A DNA stretch of 64,000 bases from Vibrio cholerae (GTDB lineage Bacteria > Actinomycetota > Actinomycetes > Actinomycetales > Micrococcaceae), in contig WNZI01000002.1 of assembly GCA_009728235.1 (NCBI GenBank), positions 1 to 64,000 on the forward strand. Direction: 5' to 3'. Below are positions 7,993-16,247 of the stretch, one piece after another. Each line of letters opens with the position of its first letter. Position 1 is the first letter of the stretch. The translations under genes and the position numbers were made by a program. A model generated the notes under the pieces. That model made no database searches, was not told the origin of the DNA, and saw only the letters and a program-made list of their open reading frames with translations.

Positions 7993-8969
7993 ATTGGCTC
8001 TACTACTGCTCGGCTGCCGCAGCAGTGCTCGGCCTCATCTTGGTTTGGCGGATGCCCCTGCCGTTGGCGGTGCGGAACGTCGCCGCAGCATTCTTCATCG
8101 TCCTCGTTGGGCTGTTCCTTATCAGCGCTGTCGTTCCCTCCGGTGACGCCCTTGCCGCCATCACCTTCGACACTTTGGCGATTGGTTCCATGATCGCCTT
8201 ATTTCTGATCGTCCGGTCGTGGCTCTCGGACCGTGCGGAGATCGACCGCTTGCGCAGTATCGCCGAGCGCAACGCCGATCAGATCTCGGTGGTGAGTCAC
8301 GAGATCCGCACTCCACTCGCTCTCATCCGGGGTGCAGCGGACCTCCTCCAGGAACGCTCTCCGGGCCCTCTGACGGATAGTCAGGCACGTTTTGTCACCA
8401 CGATCAGTGGTAACTGTCACGCAGTGATCGCCCTTGCGGAGGATCTACTGACCCAAGCAAGGATTGATGCTGGCATGTTTGAGCTCCACCTTCACAGGGT
8501 GAACTTGCGGACGTTGGCGTCAACGGTGCTTGGTGAGTTGCGCCAGCTGCATCCTGTCCAGTTCGCTCTTGATTGCCCGGGGGCTCCTCCGCGCGTCTGG
8601 GCCGATGGCGCACTGATCCGTCAGGCGATGACTAATCTCATCAACAACGCTGTGGCGCATGCGGCCAACGCGAGCCTCATTACCGTTCGCATCGTGAACG
8701 CGGATGATCAGGTGCTGGTCTCGGTGAGCGACGACGGGGAGGGCATGGAGGAGGACCAGCGGCGCGAGTTGTTCCGTCGGTTCTCCAGCGGGCGCCCTCT
8801 GCAGGACGGCACGGGCCTAGGTCTTGTCATTACACGTCAGATCGTCCAGATGCACGGTGGTGACGTTTTCGTGGACAGCACACAGGGGCGCGGTACGACC
8901 ATGCTGTTCAGCCTCCCTGAGCGCACTCCAACGATGTCCTCCAGCCTCGCACCGGGGGGAACTACGTGA
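7989..8969 (+). CDS. Membrane histidine kinase of an organophosphate module
   Basis: The 326-residue kinase has three membrane helices at about residues 4-20, 29-49 and 61-76 with only short loops. It therefore has no extracellular sensor domain. HisKA follows with the phosphoacceptor in VVSHEIRTPL (H104). HATPase_c has an N box (NLINNAVAHA, residues 217-226), G1 (DDGEG, 248-252) and G2 (GTGLGL, 274-279). The GTG at 7989 follows agag. It overlaps the response regulator gene by four bases (GTGA). A kinase without a sensor domain probably receives its signal from a partner, most likely the neighbouring binding protein or carrier. This is inferred from context. Confidence 0.9.
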   Translation: MNWLYYCSAAAAVLGLILVWRMPLPLAVRNVAAAFFIVLVGLFLISAVVPSGDALAAITFDTLAIGSMIALFLIVRSWLSDRAEIDRLRSIAERNADQISVVSHEIRTPLALIRGAADLLQERSPGPLTDSQARFVTTISGNCHAVIALAEDLLTQARIDAGMFELHLHRVNLRTLASTVLGELRQLHPVQFALDCPGAPPRVWADGALIRQAMTNLINNAVAHAANASLITVRIVNADDQVLVSVSDDGEGMEEDQRRELFRRFSSGRPLQDGTGLGLVITRQIVQMHGGDVFVDSTQGRGTTMLFSLPERTPTMSSSLAPGGTT

Positions 8970-9658
8970 TGGACCATCAGCACGTGGCCCTGGTGGTCGA
9001 TGATGAACCCCAAATGCTTGACATCATCACTTTCGCGTTGGAGACGCAGGGATTCTTGAGTGTCTCAGCGAAGGACGCGGAGGCTGCTTGGCAGCTATTT
9101 CGCGGCCGGCAGTTTGATCTCGTGGTGCTTGATGTCATGCTGCCGCAATCCTCAGGTTTGTCCCTGTGCCGCCGCATTCGGGAGGTCAGCGATGTCCCCG
9201 TACTCCTGCTCACCGCCAAAAGCGGGGTGCAGGACCGCATCGCAGGGCTCGAGGCGGGAGCCGACGACTATGTGACCAAGCCTTTTCATCCCAGAGAAGT
9301 CGCTCTTCGTGCTGAGGCCATCGTGCGTCGATCAACGGTCGCTCCAGCTCATTCGGAATTCATCCACGGACCGCTCCGCGTCAGCCAGGAAGCGGCAACG
9401 GTTAATGGTCGGTATCTCCATCTCTCGGCGCTGGAGTTGAGGCTGCTGCGGCGTCTGGCTAGTGCTCAAGGCCAGCCGGTTTCCTTTCGGGACCTCCTAC
9501 TGACTGGGTGGCAGATCGATGAGGGTCCAGGTGGTCGGGAAATGCTTAAGACAGCTCTCTATCGAGTTCGTAAGGCGTTGCAGAGTGAGGGGTTGCCTAA
9601 AGCGATCCGGGCGGTTCGCGGGGTCGGCTACGAGCTTGCACGCCCAGTGCGCGAGTAG
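8966..9658 (+). CDS. OmpR/PhoB-family response regulator
   Basis: The protein has a receiver domain with acidic pocket VVDDEP (D12, D13), phosphoacceptor D56 in VVLDVMLP, and K105 in YVTKPF. A winged-helix DNA-binding domain follows from about residue 130 to 227, ending with the usual AIRAVRGVGYEL wing. It starts at GTG 8966, coupled to the kinase gene by overlap. Its natural target is the transport operon that begins 150 bases downstream, where four GTGAC/GTCAC pentamers lie at helical-turn spacing (9659-9695). Confidence 0.93.
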   Translation: MMDHQHVALVVDDEPQMLDIITFALETQGFLSVSAKDAEAAWQLFRGRQFDLVVLDVMLPQSSGLSLCRRIREVSDVPVLLLTAKSGVQDRIAGLEAGADDYVTKPFHPREVALRAEAIVRRSTVAPAHSEFIHGPLRVSQEAATVNGRYLHLSALELRLLRRLASAQGQPVSFRDLLLTGWQIDEGPGGREMLKTALYRVRKALQSEGLPKAIRAVRGVGYELARPVRE

Positions 9659-9695
9659 GTGACCCGAAAGTCACAAGACCGTGACGGAGCGTGAC
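9659..9695 (+). promoter_or_regulatory. Array of GTGAC pentamers, likely response-regulator site
   Basis: GTGAC occurs at 9659-9663, 9681-9685 and 9691-9695, and its inverse GTCAC at 9670-9674. The start-to-start spacings are 11, 11 and 10 bases, so all lie on one face of the helix. OmpR-type regulators bind direct repeats with this spacing. The array begins at the regulator's stop codon and precedes the binding-protein gene, so it could control the transport genes. Confidence 0.55.
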
Positions 9696-9807
9696 CGGTT
9701 TCATGAACTTCCCGTGCGCGATGGTCGATACCTTGAGACGACTCTTCACCCGGCATGCGGGTGATCCACGGGTAGCGAGGAAGCTTCCCCACACGAAAGG
9801 CAAGCCC

Positions 9808-10866
9808 ATGAAGCGCAAAGTAGCGCTCACCGTGGCCATTCTCGGTTTAACCACACTCGGCCTCTCAGGCTGCGTGGTCGATGACACCCAGCAGGAGTCC
9901 GCGGAAGGTGAACTCGGCGGAAGCCTGACCGTGGCCTGCGGTGCAATGGAGGACTGGTGCCAGGCCATGACGACCGCCTTCACCGAGAAGACCGGCGTCC
10001 AAACCAACTTCGTCAGGCTCTCCTCTGGTGAAACCGTGGCCCGCCTCGAAGCCGCTAAGGACTCCCCTGAGTTCGATGTATGGCACGGCGGCCCGGCTGA
10101 TGGCTACGGAACGGCCAGTGACGCCGGGTTGCTGGAGCAGTACGAGTCGCCCAACGCTGCCGAGATTCCCGAGAAGTACCGCGATGACGAGAACTTCTGG
10201 ACCGGCGTGTACGTCGGCGCCCTTGGGTTCTGCTCTAATCAGTCCAAGCTCGACTCCCTTGGCGTCGACGTGCCGACCGTTTGGGAAGACCTCCTGGATC
10301 CCGCACTCAAAGGACAGGTGTCGACAGCACACCCGTCGACGTCAGGCACGGCCTTCACCACGCTGTGGACGCAGGTCACTTTGGCGAACGGCGACGAGGA
10401 CGTTGCGTTCGACTACATGCGTCAGCTTCACAACAACGTGCTGCAGTACTCCAAGAGCGGTACAGCCCCTGGCCAGGCCGCAGGCCGCGGTGAGGTGGCT
10501 GTTGGGCTGGTCTTCACCCATGACTGCGTGAAGTACAAGGAAGCGGGCATGAATGACCTTGTGGTCTCCCTGCCCGAGGAAGGCACCGGTTATGAGGTCG
10601 GCGGTGTCGGCATCGTGAAGGGCACAAAGAACCTTGCTGCCGCTCAGGCCTACATTGACTGGTCGTTGACGCCCGAGGCACAGGACATTGGTCCTACCGT
10701 CGGCTCGTATCAGGTCCTGACGAACCCGGAGTCTGTGCAGGACGATCGCATGATTGACCTCGAAACAACGAATCTCGTGGACTACGACTTCGCCGCAGCC
10801 GCAGCCGCAAAAAAGGAACTCACTACTCGCTTCGATGAAGAAATTGCGGCTCAGCCCCGCGAGTAG
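9808..10866 (+). CDS. ABC-transporter substrate-binding lipoprotein, AfuA-like
   Basis: A 352-residue extracytoplasmic binding protein with a lipoprotein signal: hydrophobic segment then GLSGC, lipidation at Cys22. The mature part has the ferric/organophosphate-type type II fold: GSLTVACGAMEDWCQAMTTA, FDVWHGGPADGY, PSTSGTAFTTLW and a central VFTHDC. I took the ATG at 9808, which has an aaagg ribosome binding site; an upstream in-frame ATG at 9691 lies within the promoter. The family is routinely labelled as iron(III)-binding. The tyrosine pair that binds iron in FbpA is not visible here, and the kinase and OPA carrier beside it point to a phosphorylated sugar or similar ligand, as shown for AfuA. 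Confidence 0.85.
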   Translation: MKRKVALTVAILGLTTLGLSGCVVDDTQQESAEGELGGSLTVACGAMEDWCQAMTTAFTEKTGVQTNFVRLSSGETVARLEAAKDSPEFDVWHGGPADGYGTASDAGLLEQYESPNAAEIPEKYRDDENFWTGVYVGALGFCSNQSKLDSLGVDVPTVWEDLLDPALKGQVSTAHPSTSGTAFTTLWTQVTLANGDEDVAFDYMRQLHNNVLQYSKSGTAPGQAAGRGEVAVGLVFTHDCVKYKEAGMNDLVVSLPEEGTGYEVGGVGIVKGTKNLAAAQAYIDWSLTPEAQDIGPTVGSYQVLTNPESVQDDRMIDLETTNLVDYDFAAAAAAKKELTTRFDEEIAAQPRE

Positions 10867-10920
10867 CCTGCAGCCTTACAAACTGCCGCCTACCATCCGT
10901 TCCTCGCAAGGAGTTCGACC

Positions 10921-12660
10921 GTGAGCCTTGATACGCTCCCCGCCGCTGCCCTCCCGGCGGCCGCCCCACCCCGAAGAGGGTCCCGCCAGGGTGGGGCCAA
11001 AATGGATACCATCACCAAACTGGTGATCACCGTCGTCGTACTGATCCTGGCGATCCTGATCGGCTACCCACTGGTCCGTATCCTGACTCAGGCCTTCGGA
11101 GCGGACGGTCTCGAGACGCTACAGAACATCTTCACTTCGCCCGCGAATCGCACAGTCCTGCTGAACACCGTCATCCTCGGCATCCTCGTCGGTGCGCTCG
11201 CAACTGCCATCGGATTTGCGTTCGCCTACGCGCAGGCCCGGCTCGACTTCCGCGGCAAAAAATTCCTGCACCTGATAGCACTCCTACCCATCGTGTCGCC
11301 ACCGTTCGCAGTCGCAACAGCAGTAATCACTCTCTTCGGCCGCAGCGGACTGGTCACCAATAAGCTGCTCGGCCTGGACTACAACATCTACGGGCTGACC
11401 GGCCTCACACTGGTCCTGTCACTGTCCTTCTTCCCCGTCGCCTACATGAACCTGCTCGGGATGCTCCGCAGCCTGGACCCAGCGACGGACGAAGCAGCAT
11501 CAAGCCTTGGTGCCAACCGCTGGAAAATTTTCCGGAGCGTCACCATCCCTATGCTCATCCCGGGCTTCGCGAGCTGCTTCCTGTTGCTCTTCGTCGAGGC
11601 AATCGCTGACCTCGCGAATCCCTTGGTGATCGGTGGTGACTTCACGGTCCTGTCATCGCGTGCATACATCGCCATCACCGGTGAGTACGACGTCGCCAGC
11701 GGCGCCGCTTACTCCCTAGTACTCCTGCTCCCCGGACTGCTCGTCTTCCTTGTGCAGCGGTACTGGGCGGAACGGCGCAGCGTAGTCTCGGTAACCGGAA
11801 AGCCCTCCGGTAACGTGACGATGCTTCGCTCGCCCTTGGCCCGGATCCCTCTACTGACCGTCGTGCTGGCAATCGCCGCACTGATCGTCGCAATCTACGT
11901 GACAGTTTTCGTGGGAGCCTTCACCGCGATCCTCGGCGTGAACAACACGTTCACGCTTGCGAACTACCGATACGTGCTCTCGGGCATCGGTTCCGACGCC
12001 ATGTTCACCACCACCATCCTGGCCCTGATCGCCACGCCCATCGCCGGCGTACTCGGCATGATCCTCGCCTGGCTGGTGGTCCGAAAGGTCCGTCGCGGCC
12101 GCGGAGCCCTCGACTTCCTCGGCATGCTCGGACTTGCCGTCCCGGGCACCGTCCTTGGCATCGGCTATGCACTGGCTTTCAACAAGCCATTCATCATCGG
12201 CAACATCCAGCTACTCCCAGCGCTAGCAGGCGGCGGGGCGATCTTCGGCGGAGCCCTGGCCATTGTCATGGTCTACGTCATCCGATCCATGCCCTCCGGA
12301 CAGCGTTCCGGCATCGCGGCCCTGCAACAGATCGACCCCGCGATCGACGAGGCATCAACCTCGCTGGGTGCATCCGGGCTTCGAACCTTCCGCAGCATCA
12401 CGCTGCCACTGATCCGGCCAGCGCTGCTCTCTGGTCTGACCTACGCCTTCGCCCGGGCCATGACCACGCTCTCGCCCATCATCTTCATTACCACCCCGCA
12501 AACGAAAATCATGACCTCCCAAATCCTCTCCGAAGTAGATTCGGGCCGATTCGGCAATGCTTTCGCCTACTGCACCATCCTCATCGCGATCGTACTGGGC
12601 GTGATCGGCCTGATGAACCTCCTCATCCGCGACCGCAGCGCACCGACGCGCGTCAACTAA
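10921..12660 (+). CDS. ABC-transporter permease, two fused permease domains
   Basis: The 579-residue protein contains two BPD-type permease modules in tandem, each of about six helices, as in FbpB and AfuB. Each module has its EAA loop for ATPase docking: DEAASSLGANRWKIFRSVTI near residue 190 and DEASTSLGASGLRTFRSITL near residue 480. The start is GTG 10921 after aaggag. The N-terminal 30 residues are Ala/Pro/Arg-rich and cytoplasmic. It lies 54 bases after the binding-protein gene and 34 bases before the ATPase gene, so the three form one operon. It forms the channel for whatever the binding protein delivers. Confidence 0.93.
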   Translation: MSLDTLPAAALPAAAPPRRGSRQGGAKMDTITKLVITVVVLILAILIGYPLVRILTQAFGADGLETLQNIFTSPANRTVLLNTVILGILVGALATAIGFAFAYAQARLDFRGKKFLHLIALLPIVSPPFAVATAVITLFGRSGLVTNKLLGLDYNIYGLTGLTLVLSLSFFPVAYMNLLGMLRSLDPATDEAASSLGANRWKIFRSVTIPMLIPGFASCFLLLFVEAIADLANPLVIGGDFTVLSSRAYIAITGEYDVASGAAYSLVLLLPGLLVFLVQRYWAERRSVVSVTGKPSGNVTMLRSPLARIPLLTVVLAIAALIVAIYVTVFVGAFTAILGVNNTFTLANYRYVLSGIGSDAMFTTTILALIATPIAGVLGMILAWLVVRKVRRGRGALDFLGMLGLAVPGTVLGIGYALAFNKPFIIGNIQLLPALAGGGAIFGGALAIVMVYVIRSMPSGQRSGIAALQQIDPAIDEASTSLGASGLRTFRSITLPLIRPALLSGLTYAFARAMTTLSPIIFITTPQTKIMTSQILSEVDSGRFGNAFAYCTILIAIVLGVIGLMNLLIRDRSAPTRVN

Positions 12661-12694
12661 CTCCTCCTCCCCCCGCAGAACCCTGGAGAACACC

Positions 12695-13846
12695 ATGGCA
12701 ACCATCCTCAGCACCACCAGTGAAACCTCGCGGACGACACTTCCATCAGGAAGCTTGAACCTGAATGACCTCGTCAAGCAGTATCCCGGCGCGGCAAGTA
12801 CCGAACCGGCCGTTGCGGGCATTAGCCTCGACATCCTGCCGGGTGAGTTCCTCACTCTCCTGGGGCCGTCCGGCTGCGGTAAGACCACAACCCTGCGCAT
12901 GATCGCCGGCTTCGAAACACCATCACAAGGATCCATAACCCTCGACGGTGAGGACATGGTGGCACTCACCCCGGACAAGCGGCCGATGGCAATGGTTTTT
13001 CAGTCCTACGCTCTTTTCCCCCATATGAGCGTCTTCGACAACGTTGCCTACGGGCTTCGACTCCAGAAGCTCTCCAAGAAGCGAGTGGAAGAGGAGGTGA
13101 ACTTCGCCCTCGCCTCCATGAGCCTCGCCAAACTCGCCGACCGGGCACCTAATCAACTCTCCGGTGGTCAGCAGCAACGCGTCGCACTGGCCCGTGCAAT
13201 GGTCATGAAGCCCAAGGTCCTGCTCTTCGACGAGCCACTGTCGAACCTCGATGCGAAGCTTCGCGTCCAAATGCGCACCGAGATCCGCGCCCTCCAGCAC
13301 AAGCTCGGCATCACCAGCGTCTACGTCACCCACGACCAGGACGAGGCCATGAGCCTGTCCGACCGCATCGTCGTCATGCGCCAGGGCCGAATCGAGCAGG
13401 TCGCCACACCGGAGACGGTCTACCGGAAACCGGCGTCGGTTTTCGTCGCCGACTTCATCGGTCGCGCGAATTTCCTGGACACAGAAATTGTCGAACTGAT
13501 TCCGGGTATCGGCAGCCCCCGAGCTTCAGTGGTTGCCCTCGGCTCGTCCTATACCGTGCCCGCTCACGACGACGTACAGGCAAGCAGCCACGTATGCCTG
13601 ATGGTGCGGCCAGAGTCCGTCATCCTCGCCCCCGCTCCTGACGCCCGCGACGTGGCAGGAAACCGCGGACGCGTTCTCAAATCCGTGTTCTACGGCGCCT
13701 GGGTCGAATACGAGATCGAAACGGTCGGCGGCAACGTAACCGCCGTCATACATGACCCAGCTCCCGGGGACATCCTGAATGCCGGCACCTTCGTGCAGGT
13801 GTCCTTCGAACAGGATCGCGCCTGGCTGCTACCCGCCGAGGACTAG
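12695..13846 (+). CDS. ABC-transporter ATPase, FbpC/PotA type
   Basis: The 383-residue ATPase shows Walker A GPSGCGKTT, Q-loop VFQSYALFPH, signature [14 protein letters not shown], Walker B VLLFDEPLSNLD and switch histidine THDQDEA. The C-terminal 130 residues form an OB-fold/TOBE regulatory domain (FVADFIGRANFLDTEIV and onward). The N-terminus has an extra stretch of about 15 residues before the first conserved strand (LNLNDLVKQYPGA). The ATG at 12695 follows ggag. It would energise the fused permease. A small perfect repeat, AGACGT-CAA-ACGTCT at 13845-13859, separates it from the downstream carrier gene. Confidence 0.95.
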   Translation: MATILSTTSETSRTTLPSGSLNLNDLVKQYPGAASTEPAVAGISLDILPGEFLTLLGPSGCGKTTTLRMIAGFETPSQGSITLDGEDMVALTPDKRPMAMVFQSYALFPHMSVFDNVAYGLRLQKLSKKRVEEEVNFALASMSLAKLADRAPNQLSGGQQQRVALARAMVMKPKVLLFDEPLSNLDAKLRVQMRTEIRALQHKLGITSVYVTHDQDEAMSLSDRIVVMRQGRIEQVATPETVYRKPASVFVADFIGRANFLDTEIVELIPGIGSPRASVVALGSSYTVPAHDDVQASSHVCLMVRPESVILAPAPDARDVAGNRGRVLKSVFYGAWVEYEIETVGGNVTAVIHDPAPGDILNAGTFVQVSFEQDRAWLLPAED

Positions 13847-13907
13847 ACGTCAAACGTCTTCCCAGCACTGCACTACCCACTCGCAACATCACCAAAGGAC
13901 AGGAACC

Positions 13908-15308
13908 ATGACTCAATCCACGACCCGTGGCACCTGGGCCGACAAGGGACTCATGAGGTTCCTCGCCGCGCCCCCACCCTCCGAGCGCGTCGACGAAACC
14001 ACGGCAAGAAAGCGTTACCCGAAGCTCCGTCTCCAGGTTTTCCTCGGCATCTTCATCGGCTACGCGGGCTACTACCTCGTCCGCAATAACGTTCCGCTCG
14101 TCGCGACGATCCTGCGCGACGAGGAGGGTTTCACAACCCTCGGTCTCGGCATCATCACCAACGCCGTACTGGTGGCGTACGGTCTCAGCAAGTTCCTGAG
14201 CGCCATCGTCAGCGACCGCAGCAGTGCCCGGCTCTTCCTCCCCATCGGGCTCGCGCTCTCAGGGTGTGCGAACCTGTTCATCGGCTTCATGCCGGGCATC
14301 GGTGCGAGCGTCGCCTTCTTCGCGCTCGTCATGATCTTCAACGGATTCGTCCAGGGAATGGGGTGGCCTCCCAGCGGACGCACCCTGGTGCACTGGTTCT
14401 CAACCTCGGAGCGCGGCTCGAAGACAGCGCTATGGAACGTAGCCCACAACATTGGAGGTGCCGGTTCCGGAGCCCTCGCCGGCGTGGCACTGGCGACCTT
14501 CGGCAATTGGCAGGCCGCCTTCTGGTTCCCCGGCATCGTTGGCCTCGTCATCGCTGTCATTGCCTACTTCCTGCTTCGCGACACCCCGGAATCGGAGGGC
14601 CTTCCTCCCATCGAGGAGTATCGGAACGATCCCGCACCGGTCGAATCCGATGCGGCCGACCTTGATGCATCGACGTGGCAAACCGTCAACCGTTACGTCA
14701 TCCGCAACGCCACCATGGTGAAGCTGGCGATGGCCAACGTGTTCGTTTACACGTTGCGTTACGGCGTCCTCGTGTGGGCTCCGGTGTACCTAGCGGACGA
14801 ACGCGGAGCGAGCCTCGGTGAGGGCATCGCAGGATTCTCGCTCTTCGAGCTCGCCGGCATCCCGGGAACCTTGCTCTGCGGTTACATCAGCGACAAGGTG
14901 TTCCGCGGACGCCGTTCCCCCGCGGGCATCACCTTCCTGATCGGTGTCTTCCTCGCCGTCCTGGTCTACTGGCTATCCCCGGTCGAGTGGCCGCTCGGCG
15001 TCTCCTACGCCGCCCTCGTCGTCATCGGTGGACTGATCTACGGGCCCGTTATGCTCATCGGCCTGCAGGCACTGGACCTCAGCCCGCGCAAGGTCGCCGG
15101 CACAGCTGCAGGCTTCACCGGCCTCTTCGGCTACGTGCTCGGAGCGACGCTCGCCTCAACAGGCATCGGCCTCTCTGTGCACAACTTCGGCTGGGACATC
15201 ACCTTCATCCTGATCCTCGCGTGCGTCCTGCTCGCCATCGCCTTCATGTACTCCGTAGGCCGTGACGAAAAGGCCATGCGGGAACGGAAGCTCGGAGAAC
15301 GAGCCTAA
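13908..15308 (+). CDS. OPA-family (GlpT/UhpT/UhpC-type) organophosphate carrier
   Basis: A 466-residue MFS protein of about 12 helices, starting at the ATG at 13908 behind aaagga. It carries the organophosphate:phosphate antiporter signatures. YYLVRNN has Arg59 in the position of GlpT Arg45. QGMGWPPSGRTLVHWFST is the family motif. WNVAHNIGG has His180 matching GlpT His165, and VYTLRYGVLVWAP has Arg284 matching GlpT Arg269. With both phosphate-binding arginines kept, it should transport a phosphorylated compound such as glycerol 3-phosphate, phosphoglycerate or a sugar phosphate. A sensor role like that of UhpC is the alternative. It ends the module; a terminator follows. Confidence 0.93.
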   Translation: MTQSTTRGTWADKGLMRFLAAPPPSERVDETTARKRYPKLRLQVFLGIFIGYAGYYLVRNNVPLVATILRDEEGFTTLGLGIITNAVLVAYGLSKFLSAIVSDRSSARLFLPIGLALSGCANLFIGFMPGIGASVAFFALVMIFNGFVQGMGWPPSGRTLVHWFSTSERGSKTALWNVAHNIGGAGSGALAGVALATFGNWQAAFWFPGIVGLVIAVIAYFLLRDTPESEGLPPIEEYRNDPAPVESDAADLDASTWQTVNRYVIRNATMVKLAMANVFVYTLRYGVLVWAPVYLADERGASLGEGIAGFSLFELAGIPGTLLCGYISDKVFRGRRSPAGITFLIGVFLAVLVYWLSPVEWPLGVSYAALVVIGGLIYGPVMLIGLQALDLSPRKVAGTAAGFTGLFGYVLGATLASTGIGLSVHNFGWDITFILILACVLLAIAFMYSVGRDEKAMRERKLGERA

Positions 15309-15319
15309 GGCGGACGACG

Positions 15320-15358
15320 AGCCCCGACCCCTCAAGCAACTCTGCGGCCGGGGCTTTG
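15320..15358 (+). terminator. Likely rho-independent terminator of the transport operon
   Basis: AGCCCCG at 15320-15326 pairs with CGGGGCT at 15349-15355, followed by a short TT. It sits 12 bases after the carrier stop codon. The rest of the gap up to about 15596 has no recognisable gene and probably represents the lost 5' flank of the recombinase remnant. Confidence 0.6.
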
Positions 15359-15596
15359 CCGCGCCCAAAGGAACCAAGAACAGCGCCATCCAAGCTGCGC
15401 TATCCTCATCCAGCAGCGATCCCTCAATTCTTGCAACCGATGGGTTGCGACACACCAGGACGAGACAGTGCTACTCCCCGCCACTACTGCTGCTGCTATG
15501 TCTTGCTACCCTGTCTCGCAAGCGGGGGTGCGTTTTTGCGACGGAACAGTCGGATGCGAGACACTTTTGGGGCAATGGAAGGGCGGAAGCGGAAAA

Positions 15597-16183
15597 AGCA
15601 AGCTGATCGGGTATGCCAGGGTCTCAACACGAGCCCAGGACACGGATCGGCAAGTTGTTGACCTGCGTGCCGCCGACGTTCGCCGCGACGACCTTTACAT
15701 CGATCACGGCGTAAGCGGTGCCCATGCCAGGCGCCCCCAATTCGACAAGGCGACACCCTGATTGTGACGACACTCGACCAGCTGGGGCGATCGACGTCGA
15801 ACATGCTCCCCTTGGCCGACGAGCTGAAAGCCCAGAAAGTGAACCTCCGGGTCCTGAACCTCGGCGGCGGAAACGTCGACACTGGTACGCCGATGGGTTC
15901 CATGGTCTTCACTGTGATGGCAGCCCTGGCGCAAATGGAGTTGGAGGTCGAACGAGAACGTGTCAATGACTCCAACACCAAACGCCGGACCGCCGGCATG
16001 GATCTCGGCGGTCGACGACCGATCTTCAGCGATAGTCAGATCGCCAACGCCCGGCGACTTATCGAACAAGGACAACCCGCATCCCACGTCGCCCGGGATC
16101 TCGGGATGTCACGGGCAACTCTGTACCGGCGCATATCGAACCTCGACGCTCAAGCATGGATGTCGACCCAGCAGTCCGGATAG
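15597..16183 (+). pseudogene. Serine recombinase (resolvase) with internal deletion
   Basis: The first frame reads KLIGYARVSTRAQDTDRQV and ends VSGAHARRPQFDKATP at 15761. A second frame continues GDTLIVTTLDQLGRSTSNML, then MAALAQMELEVERERV, and finishes with the helix-turn-helix SHVARDLGMSRATLYRRI at 16183. Together they cover a whole resolvase except that about eight residues between PQFDK and GDTL are missing. A deletion near 15750 has therefore joined two frames. The N-terminal start codon is also unclear. The catalytic serine (RVST) is present but the protein cannot be made whole. No transposase gene or terminal repeats were seen. Confidence 0.8.
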
Positions 16184-16247
16184 ACCGCTCGTTCCACACA
16201 TCTGGACGTAACCTGAATACTTCAGCCTTCAGCACTGAGGAATCTCC

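Noticed and set aside
9808-13846. Iron(III) ABC transporter
   Set aside because: The fold suggests it, but no iron-binding tyrosine pair is seen and the OPA carrier and two-component partner point to organophosphates. The iron reading is kept only as an alternative.
13845-13859. Short palindrome between the ATPase and MFS genes as operator or terminator
   Set aside because: Only 6-bp arms with a 3-base loop and no T-run; too weak to call on its own.
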